Assembly: GCA_014905825.1 (NCBI GenBank)
Contig: JACGCN010000045.1
Span: 248,001-312,000 of the forward strand
Length of the DNA: 64,000 nt
Direction of reading: 5' to 3'
Origin: Lyophyllum atratum
Taxonomy: Eukaryota > Basidiomycota > Agaricomycetes > Agaricales > Lyophyllaceae
A model generated the notes under the pieces. The model had not been told where the DNA came from, searched no databases, and saw only the letters and a program-made list of their open reading frames with translations. Position 1 is the stretch's first letter, and the number at the start of each line of letters is the position of its first letter. Shown here in pieces: positions 47,850 through 59,600 of this stretch. The position numbers and the translations under genes were made by a program.

Positions 47850-48287
47850 CGCAAGCGGAGAGGGCAACAGAGATGGCGAGACTGCGAATGGTAGATACAG
47901 TAGAATAGTGACATAGGACGCGCCGCCACTCCAGGCTCGCGAGATGGCCAACAGCCATCCCCTATCGGCTCAGTGGCGTTCGGCAGTTCCAAACGCGGAT
48001 GGCCACCCGCCTGCCCATTGTTTCCCATATCCGCGTGGCCGCCACATCAATTTCTCCAATGAAGGAGAACAATGACTTGCTCCGGATATACGAATGCGTG
48101 GCCGCCACATCAATTTCTCCGATGAAGGAGAACAATGACTTGCTCCGGATATACGAATGACCGGGATTATCCTCCGTTCACGCCAGCCCCACTCGAAGAG
48201 TGAGGCGGGGGAAGTTGTAAAACGTGTCTCATTATAGATGGTATACATACGACGTAACTGGTATATACAATGTATTGTAGACAAGGC
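47850..48287. other. Transposase upstream region
   Basis: Non-coding gap between the Spt5-like gene and the transposase start, holding the 63 bp duplication. Confidence 0.5.
48033..48158. repeat. 63 bp tandem duplication before the transposase
   Basis: GCGTGGCCGCCACATCAATT and the following 43 bp occur twice with one substitution. Each unit holds an imperfect palindrome TTCTCC(N)ATGAAGGAGAA. It lies about 190-310 bp upstream of the transposase start. Confidence 0.93.
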
Positions 48288-51200
48288 TCAAGGACATATG
48301 ACTACTAAGGTGCTCGTGGCCAGGCGAATGTAAGTCTTGGAGTCTCTCTTCATTGTACGGTCGCGAACAACGCATTGGTCCTTTCCGAATTCCATGACCA
48401 CGAACTCCTTACCCATCCAAACACCATCGAGAGCGGTAACCATTTCACCCTTGATTTCCGGCCGAATTGGACGTACATACTTGTCCGGCACCAAGAGCCT
48501 TTCCATATGGATTAGAACTTTAGCTTGATTGCCTTCAGTCCCGATCCACAGTCCCCGTTTGTCCTCGTAATCCCCGTTTTTGAAACCGGGGTCACGAAGA
48601 ACAGCCTTGGTGTTGTTGATTTGGACTTTGATTCGTTTGCCGGCGAAAAGGGGTGATTCCATCCAAGGGCTGTAAGCTGTGCAAAAGAGCTGATTAGATA
48701 GTCAACGAGAAGCAAATGGGAATACCATACGGAAGGACGAATTTGCACTTGGAGTTCGAGAGGAGGGATCCCATGCAGGGCTGAATGCCACACTGGTGCC
48801 GGGCGGGAGGGGCGTTGATGGCACAAGAGGAAGGGTAGACTGGGGTATCACCATCCCCGATAATATGGATTGCCGGCGGGTCATCTCCTCGATGCTCAAT
48901 GGCGTGAAATGGGAGTCGTTGCTAAGTAGCGGTCAACATATTTCTATACCGAGTCGACGAAACGTACATTAACGTTAGATGCGAGAGGCTGATGCGTTCC
49001 TGTCTCATCGTCGCTTGAACTTCAATAAGGACATTGTTGCCTTCTAACGTAGACTTGATGATGGCTTCGTAGGCCTTGAGCTGGTGGTTTCTCATGACTC
49101 GAACATGCCGCCCGACGAGATGACGATGAGGATCCTTCGGAAACTCAAGTCTGGAGTTGTGATGCGAAGGTTCGCCTGAGTGCGTTATGAAAGGTAATTC
49201 GAAGAATTGAACGCAATTGTACGGGACTTGCATCTGTGTAAATAACGTGAGATGGATACACAAGGTGCTCAGGACAATATTTTGATGAGACAAAGCCTGG
49301 AAATATTGTGAAGGTGCTCTTTGTGTGATAACACTATGATAAATGAACATATGATAGGCCCAATTCTGTATTTTATCGGAAATCACAGTGTGAACAAATT
49401 CAGAATTCATTCTCTAAAGATATGTAAAAAACCTTCACAATATTTTCACAATATAATCAGTGAAGATTTCATAATATGTTCACAATATAGTCAGGTAGTC
49501 AAAATATTTTCACCATATCTTCATCATAGTCTGGAATACCTCACTATATTGTGAACATATTATGAAGTATTTACTGATCATATTGTGAAAATATTGTGAA
49601 TGTTTTTTTACATTTCTTTAGGGAATAAATTCTGAATTTGTTCACACTATGAGTTTCAACAAAATACAAAATTTGCTTTACTATATGTTCACTTATCATA
49701 GTGGTGTTGCGCAAAGAGCACCTTCACAATATCTTCAGGCTTTGTTTCATCAAAATACTGTCCTTGGCACCTTGTGATACTAAGCAAAAGTAGGTGAAAG
49801 GACTGACATGTTTCTTCGCCTTATGATCGTACAACGTCAGCATTTCCGGTGTCACAGCTACCACCCACCCCGTTGAACCTGAGAGTGTTCCGATGGTGAC
49901 CTTGACTTGGTCCCCGACACGGAAATCCTTTCGTAGGGAGTCAATCGATACCGCCAACTGCAATTTATCTGGTACTGTACGAATAACAGCTTCGTTGCCA
50001 GTCAGACTTTCGACTACGCCGAAGACACCCTGCGACTCCCCGTTCGCAACTATAACCGAGTCCCCGAGTACCAATTGATGCCTAGACATCATCTCCAAGG
50101 TTCTTTGAAAGACATCTCGAGGAATGCAGCGAGCGTTTCGAAAGAGAGCGATTTCGTCCGAAGTCGGTATGGCTTCCTCTGGATAAAAGTCGTTCGTGAC
50201 GAATGACAGGTATCCATCCAAGTAGACTGCACCCTTGAACAGCAGAACTTGATTCCTCCTCTCGACCGACTTCTCTCCCCAGACCCCTATGACTTTCTTC
50301 TCATCGAACAGCGCCTGATCCGGACGACTACTTCGTGGACGTTTTACAGGACGAGTCAGCCTGCGCTCTAGTCTGAGCCGAGGGACGACCAGGACATCAG
50401 CGCCGTATGTACCCCCCCCGTGTTTGAACTCCCGAACGTAGGCTAGATCACCTTGATACGGGTGCCGTGAAAGCCGTACCCAAGACTGGTTGCGAGGCGT
50501 GAATAATGTCGGCTCCTTTATCCAGACCGACGCATCCTCGGGGGCAATGATGTGCATCCGCTGTGGGTAGACGTTGGATACTTCTTGACATGCTGATTCG
50601 ACGTCGCTGACGGTGGTAGCCTCGATGACAATCCAGCCGGGATGAGAAACTTCGCCAACGATGGACTTTACCGCCCAGCGACACCCACCTCGGATGATTT
50701 TAGCCATCAAGATGAAAGCCGCCGTTTCTTCATAGCCCGGCTGCGAAATGGTCAGTAACCAGTACAACATATGACTTCAATAAACTGACCTTCACCGCTA
50801 CCCTCCACAACTGCGGCCTTGGGACATCCAACAAACTTTCGTCGTCAACATAATCGTGCTTGTTGTCGTGCTTGTTGTCGTGCGCCCGTTCGTGAGCACG
50901 AGTCAAAAACGACATCCAGTCGCCTTCAGCGGACGCGCGAATATGCTCACGATAGAGCAGGCGGTGGGAGACGCGACTGTCGGCAACTACGGGTTCCTGT
51001 TCCTCCAAGAAATCATCTAAAGGGCGTTCTTAGTGGTCTGTCTCGGGGACACTGTATACAGTACGCACCTAACTCCTCATCATCATCGTCTTCCTCACTC
51101 TCGTCGTGTACCTCGGCCTCCAGGCTCAGAAATCGCCTCACGTCCTGCTTCGTGCCGTGTGAGTATGGATTTTGAGGCCTGGCATGACTTGTCGCATACC

Positions 51201-51390
51201 TCCTCGATGCGCGGGCGCTTTTGACCCGTTCGTTGGGCGTCTACTGACTTCTGTAGTAACATTGAATACATTTTTATTGACTGCTCATGAAGTTTCTTAC
51301 TTCACCAATATCGTCGTGCATGTCTTCATTTGACAACATTTTGCCGTCGTTAGACCCAGCGACGACGGCATTCACTTCATTAGAGTCCAT
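48288..51390 (-). CDS. Spt5-like NGN/KOW elongation-factor homologue (transposon cargo)
   Basis: Resembles Spt5, the RNA polymerase II elongation factor that works with Spt4. Met at 51390 reads MDSNEVNAVVAGSNDGKMLS, then an acidic N-terminus (HDESEEDDDDEEL, DDFLEEQEP) as in Spt5. NGN domain: LWRVAVK joined to PGYEETAAFILMAKIIRGG and GWIVIEATTVSDVESACQEV. KOW-like blocks follow: GDLAYVREFKHGGGTYGADV, LVLGDSVIVANGESQGVFGV, FRVGDQVKVTIGTLSGSTGW, HLVGRHVRVMRNHQLKAYEA and WMESPLFAGKRIKVQINNTK; the end is TYIRLATSTLVVICP. It lacks the repeated CTR heptads of cellular Spt5. About nine exons; the intron 49234-49807 holds a MITE. It lies inside the KDZ ends, so it is carried by the transposon. Domain assignment is confident; function on behalf of the transposon is inference. 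Confidence 0.82.
49260..49775. mobile_element. 516 bp palindromic MITE in an intron of the Spt5-like gene
   Basis: The two halves are inverted copies over most of the length, starting ACAAGGTGC and containing TTTTGATGA(G/A)ACAAAGCCTG and ATATTGTGAAGGTGCTCTTT, with an AT-rich centre full of TTCACAATAT motifs. GATAC is present on both sides (49255-49259 and 49776-49780) as a likely 5 bp target duplication. It has no coding capacity. The host intron (49234-49807) is 574 nt; without the MITE and one duplication it would be 53 nt, the usual size here. Confidence 0.87.
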
Positions 51391-51506
51391 CCTACTATAA
51401 AATACTGTCTATTCTAAGTGTATTAAACGGCCATAGGGACGGCGGGCAGGGATGGTAGTGGTACCACGTCAAGAGCGAAATATTCTAAGTCCGGCCAGGC
51501 GCCATC

Positions 51507-51734
51507 AGTTGGCGCAGCACGTTTGTTTAGGGTAGACATTTAGCACGTGCTGTCCTAAGGTGTCGCACCACAAATGCAAACCTCGGGCCCTCGGGACGCC
51601 AGGCCCAGGCGCGATGGGTCTGGACACGTGGCAGGCCCAAGCTGTCGCATCACAAATCCAAACCTCGGGACTCGGGACGCTGGGCCAACACCACGTGCCA
51701 AATGTCTACCCTAAACAAACGTGCTGGGCCAACT
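51507..51734. mobile_element. Small inverted-repeat element (MITE-like), 228 bp
   Basis: The ends are inverted repeats of about 43 bp (AGTTGGC(G/C)CAGCACGTTTG then TTTAGGGTAGACATTT(A/G)GC). The interior holds a further direct duplication (CACAAAT(G/C)CAAACCTCGGG twice). No certain target duplication was seen. It stands about 115 bp upstream of the Spt5-like start codon. Confidence 0.7.
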
Positions 51735-52269
51735 CGTCACTCGACAAGTCCAAACACTCACTCACCTCTTGACTCCGCACCACCACCAGCCCTTCAAGTA
51801 GACTACAATAGACTACATTACCGTACACTACGTTAGAAATAGCTACCGTATATCAATCTATGTTACATTTTGCAACGCTGGTGGACTTAGGGTGAAAACT
51901 ACATAGGATTTATTAACTTGTCACTGAAGGAATAGAGCACTGTAAGTCAGTGAATTAGAATAAGATGAGGGAAAGCTGACAGGTACCTGGCTAATAGGAC
52001 ATATCAGAACGGCGGCGTCGAGTGCACGATGCTGAATGGGAGGGGAATATGAGAATGGGTAAGTACGCGTGCTGATTGACCGACTTCATGAAACTTACCA
52101 GAAAAATTGGTAGACTTGGCGGACTGAGGATACTGGGGACCAAGTGAGTACCCGCCCTTGGCGTTAAATTGCTAGAGCTCACCGACGATAGGAACGATAT
52201 GACTTGCGATCAGAGGACGATGGCTTAGCAGTAGCAGGTTGGGGGAACTGCTCGACGGCCGAGACTTGC

Positions 52270-52277
52270 GCTCTATT
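52270..52277. repeat. hAT target-site duplication, left (GCTCTATT)
   Basis: GCTCTATT at 52270-52277 is repeated exactly at 55908-55915. An 8 bp duplication is the hallmark of hAT insertion. Confidence 0.93.
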
Positions 52278-55200
52278 TAGTGTTCACCAAGGGTATGCCA
52301 ACCCGTGCGGGTTTTCGAGGCGGGTAGAGGCGGGTCCGGGTCCGGGTCAGCATTTGTGTACCCGTGGCATAACCCGTACCCTTGCTGAGGGTTTGGAGGG
52401 TTTCGGCACAACGGCAAAGTGTCTGCATATGCTAAAAAAAGAACTGTACATATTGAAATACATGCCGAATTCCAACTGTGCAGTTTTACACAATTTTCGA
52501 ACCTTAAATCCGTCCCCAATACACTTTTGCGAACCTCGAAAAAATTCAGCTGACATCCGCTAGTATGTCGGAATCCCCAGAACCTCCTGCAAGGAAGTCG
52601 ACGACAGGTAGAATCATCAGTACCACGAAGCGAAAGCTTACTGCACCAATTTCCACGTTTGTCAAGGCCGTTCGCCCGAAAAAGAAGGCCAAGGTAACCG
52701 AGTCCTCGGATGTGGCATCCTCGGTCCAGGAGACCGGTACAGCGTCTTCAGTTCAAGAGCGGCAATCTACCCCATCTGTGACTTCTCGCCAAAAGGTTAT
52801 TATTAGCGATGAAGAGGATGAAGATGCAAGTTCTCACCGTGGTCAAGCCCTGGGTCAAGACAGCGACGTACTCATGATATCAGACGAAGAGGCTGACGAG
52901 ATCACTGCTGAAAAAGAATTAGGTATGTGACAACATGTTTTCGGGACTGAATACTTACTGAGAGTACCATTTACCAGCGCGCTTGTCCAAGGAATGGACT
53001 GCCGGTGTTTATGGATTCTTCAGACCTGATCCCATCATCGAACAGGTGAATGGACGTCGTGTTCACACCTTCGTCTGTGCGTCAACTCGTTGCCGTGGTA
53101 CCACCCGAAATGTTCGCCGCTTTCTTGACACCGGAGATGCGAAGTCCACCAGTAATCTTCGGAGGCATGCCATAAAATGCTGGGGCGAGGAGAATGTCGA
53201 TGCCGCTCGTGGACGCCCTGTTGATGAGATCCGTGAGGCCACAAAAGGTATATCACCATCTGGATCAATCACAGCTGCATTCGAACGGAAAGGCAAAGGG
53301 AAGGTTAGTTATTCACATCGTCAGCACACCCGAACGGAAACTAGGTATTTCTTTAACTTACCATGCTTGATAATAGCATTGAACGAGACATCAAACAGGG
53401 CCGAAGTTGTTCGTTGGGTGGCCGAGAGTTCTCGGCCGTTGAATATCGTCAAGGATCGCGGGTTCCAGAGCTTGATGAAGACCGGGCGGCCAGAGTACTG
53501 GATCCCGTCGCCGAGCACTGTCGCACGAGATGTGAAGTTAGTATTTGCAAAAACTCGAAATCGGATTGCTAGAATGCTGAAGGTGAGTCGCCGTAATGGT
53601 ACCCAATGTTTGATTCTCACCTGCTCCAAGGAACACCCGGGTGCCCTCAGTTTCGCTACGGATGCATGGTCTTCTCCCAACCATAAGGCCTATGTTGCGG
53701 TTACGGTCCACTTCGAACAAGATGGCATTCCGGTTTCAATGCTCCTTGATATTGTCGAGGTGCCTCGCTCACATTCCGGCTTGAACCTTGCAAAGGCATT
53801 CGCGGATATCCTGCAAGATTTCGGTATTTCGGACAAGGTAAGCGCAGTTCCGTTATCAGGGAAATGTAGTCATACCTTGCTTCCAGATACTCAGCATCAC
53901 CTGCGACAATGCGTCGAACAATGGCACAATGATCCTTGAGCTTTCGAAGCTCGTTCCTTCCTTCCCCGGCGAATCCAACCTAACCCGATGCTTCAACCAC
54001 GTCCTCAGCCTCGTCGCGAAGACTGCCATTCGTGTATTTGATGTCCCAGATGTTGATAAAGACGACATTTTGGACAAGGCGACTGCTGAGCTGCTGGAAC
54101 TGGCGAAAAACATCGACATGGAAGACCTCGAGACTCAGGCTGCAGGATCAGCTGACGATGGTGCAGGTGGGCAGGCAGACAGCACGGATGGCTGGATCGA
54201 CGAGCGCCTCGAGCTATCAGACTTCGAGCGCGAGGAACTGGACGACAGTGTCCTCCCGGTTCGGCTGCTACTCGTCAAGGTAAGATCAGTCTGCGTTTCG
54301 GACATGGATATTCGAAGACTTACTAGGAACCTACAGCTTCGTAAACTCTCCTATTCAATCATTAACTCCACCACCCTGTTGTTGCCGAAGTGGTTTTCGA
54401 CCTTGACAGACTTGAAACTCGACGAACGCACAATGCCCCGAGACGTTTCAACACGCTGGAACTCAACCTATGACATGTTAAAGTTTGCAATCGACTATCG
54501 AAAAGCGATTGACAGACTTACCGGTGACAAAAACCTCGGCCTTCGGCAGTACGAGCTCGGCGACGATGAGTGGGAGATAGCGAAACAGTTATCTTCACTC
54601 TTGATGGTGAGTGCAAAGAGTCGATGATGCGTGTGATCGCTTACCAATGTGAGTCGTCCCCCAGATATTCAAAGAGGCGACATTGTTCTTTTCGCGCTCC
54701 ACACCTAACATCCCCACTGTCCTTCCGGCAATGGACCACATTGATGAGTGGCTGACGACTGCCTCCATCAACTCAGAACTTCCCGCCTCCATCCGCGCGG
54801 CTGCCAGCCTGTCCAAAAAAACTTTAAACAGGTACTATGAACGTTCGGATTGCTCCAAGGTCTATCGCATCGCAATGGGTATGTATTTCGGTTCGATGGA
54901 TTCAATTTATTTGTATTCTAACTGTCCTTAATCTAGTTCTTGATCCGCGCTGTAAACTTGAATACTTCAAAACGGCAAAATGGGAGAAAGAATGGATTGA
55001 CGAAGCAGAAAGGCTCACCAGGCAGGAATACATTGACTCGTACAGGGATCTTGATGCTGAGTTTGCAGAGCCAAGCATTGTTCTTACTGCCCAGGCCGAG
55101 AAGCGGGTGAACGTCCTGCTGCTTATATTGATAAATGATAATGCTAATTCCAGTTTTAGAATGCCTTGAAATCGACCAACATGTTCGACTCCCTTCCTGC

Positions 55201-55907
55201 ATTCTCAGCAGCGCCATCTTTTACGGACCGCGATGAACTTTCTCGATACCTTGCGGAAGACGTCGTTTCAATGAAACCGGAGGACGCGCTTGCCTGGTGG
55301 GCATCCAAGAAGACTGTCTACCCTCGCCTCTCTCGAATGGCGCTCGACTATCTTTCTATCCCTGGTGTGTAAATCATCTTTTAAACACAGACGGACGCCT
55401 CAACAATGTACTCGTTAGCTACCTCTGTCGACGTCGAACGTGTTTTCAGCCGTGGCCGCATACTTTTGTCTCACCTCCGCAACCGCATGTCTGCTCAAAC
55501 AACCCGTTCGCTTATGTGCCTCCAGACTTGGAGTCTTCTCGGCTACGTCAAGAATAAGGATGTACTTGCTGTTACTCGGCTGCAAGAGATTGAAGGTGAT
55601 GACGACGAGGACTTAGAAGATGGCTGGGATGATATTGAGGTGTAATGTATTTACTAACTGTCGTATACATATTTTTGTAGACTTTCTAGTAAGTAGTACA
55701 CGGCCGGCGACCCGCCAAATATTTCCCAAGCAGTCAGACCCTCCCAACCCGCATACAAACCCGCACCCGCACCCCAACCCGTCAAACCCGCCCAACCCGC
55801 ATACAAACCCGCACCCGCACCTCAACCCGGCTGTCGGGTAGGGGTATTCGCGGGTGTGGGTACGGGTCAGCTCATCGGCACCCGCGGGTTACCCGTGGTG
55901 ATCACTA
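52278..55907 (+). mobile_element. hAT transposon, 3.63 kb, nested in the KDZ element
   Basis: Terminal inverted repeats TAGTG(T/A)TCACCA(A/C)GGG (14 of 16 matching) with subterminal ACCCGCAC-type motifs near both ends (52290-52385 and 55738-55895). An exact 8 bp duplication flanks it. It encodes one apparently intact transposase. The element lies wholly inside the KDZ ends, so it jumped in after (or into an ancestor of) that element. Confidence 0.93.
52565..55645 (+). CDS. hAT-family transposase with BED-type zinc finger
   Basis: Starts MSESPEPPARKSTTGRIIST, a basic and acidic disordered leader. A BED-like finger follows (FVCASTRCRGTTRNVRRFLD ... NLRRHAIKCWGEENV: C-x-C and H-x-x-x-C arrangement). 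Then the RNase-H core: LSFATDAWSSPNHKAYVAVT (first Asp), ILSITCDNASNNGTMILEL (second Asp), LTRCFNHVLSLVAKTAIRVF, RDVSTRWNSTYDML, and the hAT dimerization end DALAWWASKKTVYPRLSRMA with the C-terminal SVDVERVFSRGRILLSHLRN. The acidic tail GDDDEDLEDGWDDIEV stops at 55643-55645. About ten exons with introns of about 50-60 nt; the joins I checked (52922, 53330, 53838 regions) keep frame. No internal stop was found, so it is possibly active. Confidence 0.9.
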
Positions 55908-55915
55908 GCTCTATT
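55908..55915. repeat. hAT target-site duplication, right (GCTCTATT)
   Basis: Exact repeat of 52270-52277, directly outside the right end of the hAT element. Confidence 0.93.
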
Positions 55916-56181
55916 TAAAAGGTTCGTAGTGGCCATGTCTCGACGCCATTGTTCTTAACCGACAATTATGCTAATTTAGGAACCGCGACTCGGGTGGAAC
56001 ATCGACGTTCGCATTGGCCTGGCCAGGCGCCTAAAAAGGGAGATAATGGGAATCATGTTGGCCAGTGGTAGTAAGCGACCGCGTGGTACGTCCCAGTCCT
56101 CGTTCCCGCCCCCTTTCACTTTCTTGCTACCCCACATCTCAATTCTACACTCTACAGTTACATTCAACCTACCCTACATCT

Positions 56182-56910
56182 ATGCCGGCGCGACAGACTC
56201 GCTCCAATAAGCAGACGCCGCGACAGACTCGCTCGAATAGGCAGGGCCCATTGGAAGCGCTTCCTAATCCTCCAAGGGCCGCCAATAGACGGAAGAAGGC
56301 CCCTGCGTCGAACCCAGCCCCAGTCTCGTCCACGAATGGGTTGAGCGACGCTCTCAACGCGTCATCTGCCGCCAATTCAGGTGCTTCGCCGCCCAACAAC
56401 AACGAAACTCCTTTGCCCGCTCCCCCGCCCATTAAACCCACAACCAACTCCTCCGCCGATTCTGATGCCCAGCATCCGCCTCCTGATAACCCCCCTCCCA
56501 CTTCCGCCACCTCACCTTCCCACGACGACACTCCGCCACCCGTTGAAACAGCAGTTGGTGTTGCACCACCGGTTCCACATGGTCAGCGCCCGCGCCCGCG
56601 CCCGCGTACCTACGCATCCAAGCCAGTGGCCAATGAGGACCAGGACGACGATCGTCATTTCGTGTCCGGTCGCGTCTGGCAGCAGAAGCTCCATGCTCAA
56701 TTCGGTGCTGAATCTGGCGAGCCTGGAACGCCCCGGGGATCACCGCTCGACCTCGTGCCTTCTGAGGGGGCGAACCCCATTGATGACCTGCAGGAGGACA
56801 TCCCATCCGACCATGCCGAAGGAGCGGAGAATGAGGAGGAGGAAAAGAATGAGAACGACGAGGAGGATCAGAACGAGGACAAGGACGAGGACGAGGACAA
56901 GGAAGAGGAC

Positions 56911-56942
<32 letters not shown>

Positions 56943-56988
56943 GGAGGAGGAGGAGGAGGAGGAGGAGGAGGAGGAGGAGGAGGAGGAG

Positions 56989-57022
<34 letters not shown>

Positions 57023-59328
57023 ACGAGGAAGGCGAAAGTGAAAAGGAAGAGGGCGCAGCCGGGGTTGACATCGAGGAAGATCGCCCTAACACACCGGTTG
57101 AGAGCGATCCCAGCGCATCAGATTACGAGACTACCGCTACTGCTCGACAGGCTGATCGTGACCGTCGCCGCCGACGAGGACGTGCCGTCAGTCTGTCCAT
57201 GGAGGAACAGGACGCAGAGGACGAGCAGGACTTCCTCGGCAACGCACAGCCTACTTCCCCCCCTCGCTTGACGGCTTTAAAGAAAGGCAAAAGAAAGGCC
57301 AAGCCCCCGAAGAAGTCGCCTGAGGTCGACTCCGACAGTACCTCACACACATCAGGCCCACTACCGAAGGCAGCGGCCGATTCTGCGGTCGCCGCCTACC
57401 GCGAGTACCTCGCCAAGCTCGAGGCACTGTCGACGCAGTACGGAAAGCTGGTCGGCCTATTCCAACAGGTGGTCGGAGAGACAGTCAAACGACCTCGCCA
57501 GATGAACGCATGGAATGCGTTTCAGGCCTGGTATGGGGAGTTCGGAGACATAAAGCATGATCCCGACAGTAAGTCTTTCTTAATCGCATCACCGAACATA
57601 TACTTATCAACATTATAGTGTCCAAGGATGACTGGGTCGCAATTCTCAGCGAGGATTGGCAGAAGCGTAAGGACGATCCTCAAGTAGACATGACCGCCTT
57701 CAGAAAGGAGGTTCTCGACTGGTATGATAACGGTATCAACCTCTACGTCGAAAAAAAGAGGGAGAAGGGCAACTTGCCAGCTCTGACGAGCCGCATCCTC
57801 GACCCGTTCATTAAAATGGTCAGTCCCCCTTCGAAACTCCCGTCGTGCCATATTCTTATTTGTAGTCAACAGAGTCGCCAAGTCAGGGACCAATACAATC
57901 TCCAAGTCTTTGGCTGGCTCATCGACACTGAGCGGGATGCTCATGGCGCCACGGCGAGTGTTGCTTGGGGCGGATCAGACGAATACAAGGAGTTACGCGC
58001 AGAGTATTCGACCGTACTGACACAGCAGGCTTCGGACTACGAAGGAATGTTCAAGTATGTACTTTCAGTCCGTCTAGTGACTCAAGTTCGCTCATGCTAC
58101 CTTTAGGCACAAGGATCTGCGCGATCGGGAACGGGCAGTCGCCAAAGGGTGATTTGTCCCAAAACTGATAGACGATGGCCCGCCCAGGGATCGCTTTCGT
58201 CGTAATCTCGGCGAATACCTGCGTTGTGACATTGGTGCGTCATTTTGATGTCTATCTAATGGTGCTACATCTAACTAAATAACTCGCAGGGGGTATCATT
58301 GGTGCTAAACTCTCGGACAAAGAAGCAAGCGTCCTGGTGATGAGATGGAAGGATTGGTGTGACTTCGCATACACGTCCCAGATGTGCCTCGTCGGCTGGC
58401 ACGCCGATCTCCCTGCGCTCGGTCCAGACTTCAACTTCAAGAAACTCAAGCAAAAGCCTCTAGAAGAAATGGTAAAGGCTCGTACGGACTCGCCCAATTC
58501 TCAAGACGTCGTTCGGGTCATCCCGTGGTCCGAAGGTATGTTCTCCTGTCGTTATGTGGATAGAAACTATACTCATAATCCTTAGCCGACAAGCAACGTC
58601 AGGGCGCAAACCAGGCAGACATTCCGCTCCTCGTGGACACCGACCGAACGGTACTTCTCAAAGTCTCGGATTCGACAAAGTTCCTCAACACATTTGCGAA
58701 ATCGAAGAGCGGGGCTCGTCGCCCACCAGTCACCATTCCCGAAGAGCCATCCGACACTGGGTCCGACTTGGAGTTCGAAACTGAGGGTGATTATGCTCAG
58801 CCTCGTCAGCCTGTTCCTCGAGTTGATGCTCGACGGGTGCAACGAGCACACTTGGGGCCTGCGGAACGTCGCGAACAGCAACCCCGAGCAACCACGAGCC
58901 GCGACGAGCTCCAGTCTCGCAAACGCGCCCATGAGGATCACACCCCAGCCGTACCGCGGCAGCATCCGTCTGAGCCATCGTCACGTGCCCCCGTCGGGAT
59001 TCATCGTCCACCTCCTCCCATTCCTGGTCCACGAGCGTCTCGTCCCCCGGTAACCACTTCGCGCTACCCGCCAGCTCAAATCACAAACAGGCCTGACCCG
59101 GGAATGGCGGAGCGCCCAGCCAAGAAGCGGAAAATACATGAAGTCAACCTCACTCCGCGTACTTCCCGTCCAGTGGCTCCCATTCCACGCCGCGCCACGG
59201 AGAATGGGCATCGTCCAGCATCGCGCCAACCCGTAGCCGGCCCTTCGCACCACAACATTTACCCCGAGCGGGAAGAAGACGAAGGATACGCGCTTGACGA
59301 TTATGAGAACGGGTATTATGACCAATAG
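56182..59328 (+). pseudogene. KDZ cargo gene: disordered poly-Glu protein, interrupted by a stop
   Basis: Met 56182 opens MPARQTRSNKQTPRQTRSNR, then Pro/Ser-rich sequence, a run of nearly pure Glu/Asp (encoded by GAG/GAA repeats, about 56830-57040), a basic segment, and an ordered part MNAWNAFQAWYGEFGDIKHD, DDWVAILSEDWQKRKDDPQV, LQVFGWLIDTERDAHGATAS, SDKEASVLVMRWKDWCDFAY, ending in a Pro/Arg-rich tail with AERPAKKRKIHEVNL. About six exons. The frame is broken once, at TGA 58150-58152 between RERAVAKG and FVPKLIDDGPPRDRF; a CGA-to-TGA change would explain it. No family name is known to me; the WNAFQxWY region looks like a conserved domain of transposon-borne proteins. It could also be read as two shorter genes. 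Confidence 0.7.
56820..57040 (+). repeat. GAG/GAA microsatellite encoding poly-Glu
   Basis: An imperfect trinucleotide run, purest from about 56925 to 57025. Within the frame of the 56182 gene it encodes Glu with a few Asp and Lys. Confidence 0.95.
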
Positions 59329-59600
59329 TTGATTTATTTACCTGATTCTCGATGTTCCCCACTATGATCACTGTTACTTCATTTTGTATTGTCTATGTCT
59401 TATGTAGTTGTCTATGTCTTATGTAGTCTGTAGTTATTATATGCAATCCATGATTATGTCAATTTATGTCTGAATGACTTCCGATTTAAATCTCAAGGAC
59501 AAGTTGGACTTAAAGGTAATTGCGTAGACTTGAAATATGTACTAATATTTTAGTGACTATATAACATCTTATCAAACACGCTGGTATAAGGGATAAGTGG
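59329..59600. other. 3' flank of the cargo gene
   Basis: AT-rich non-coding sequence before the right minisatellite; contains a short duplication of GTTGTCTATGTCTTATGTAG. Confidence 0.5.

Larger units (their letters stand above)
51391..52277. other. Upstream region of the Spt5-like gene
   Basis: Non-coding; contains the palindromic element 51507-51734, then AT-rich sequence with short inverted motifs and the left target duplication of the hAT element. Confidence 0.5.

Noticed and set aside
56868..57092. Minus-strand poly-Ser frame and plus-strand poly-Arg frame
   Set aside because: Both are shadows of the GAG/GAA run that encodes Glu in the real frame.
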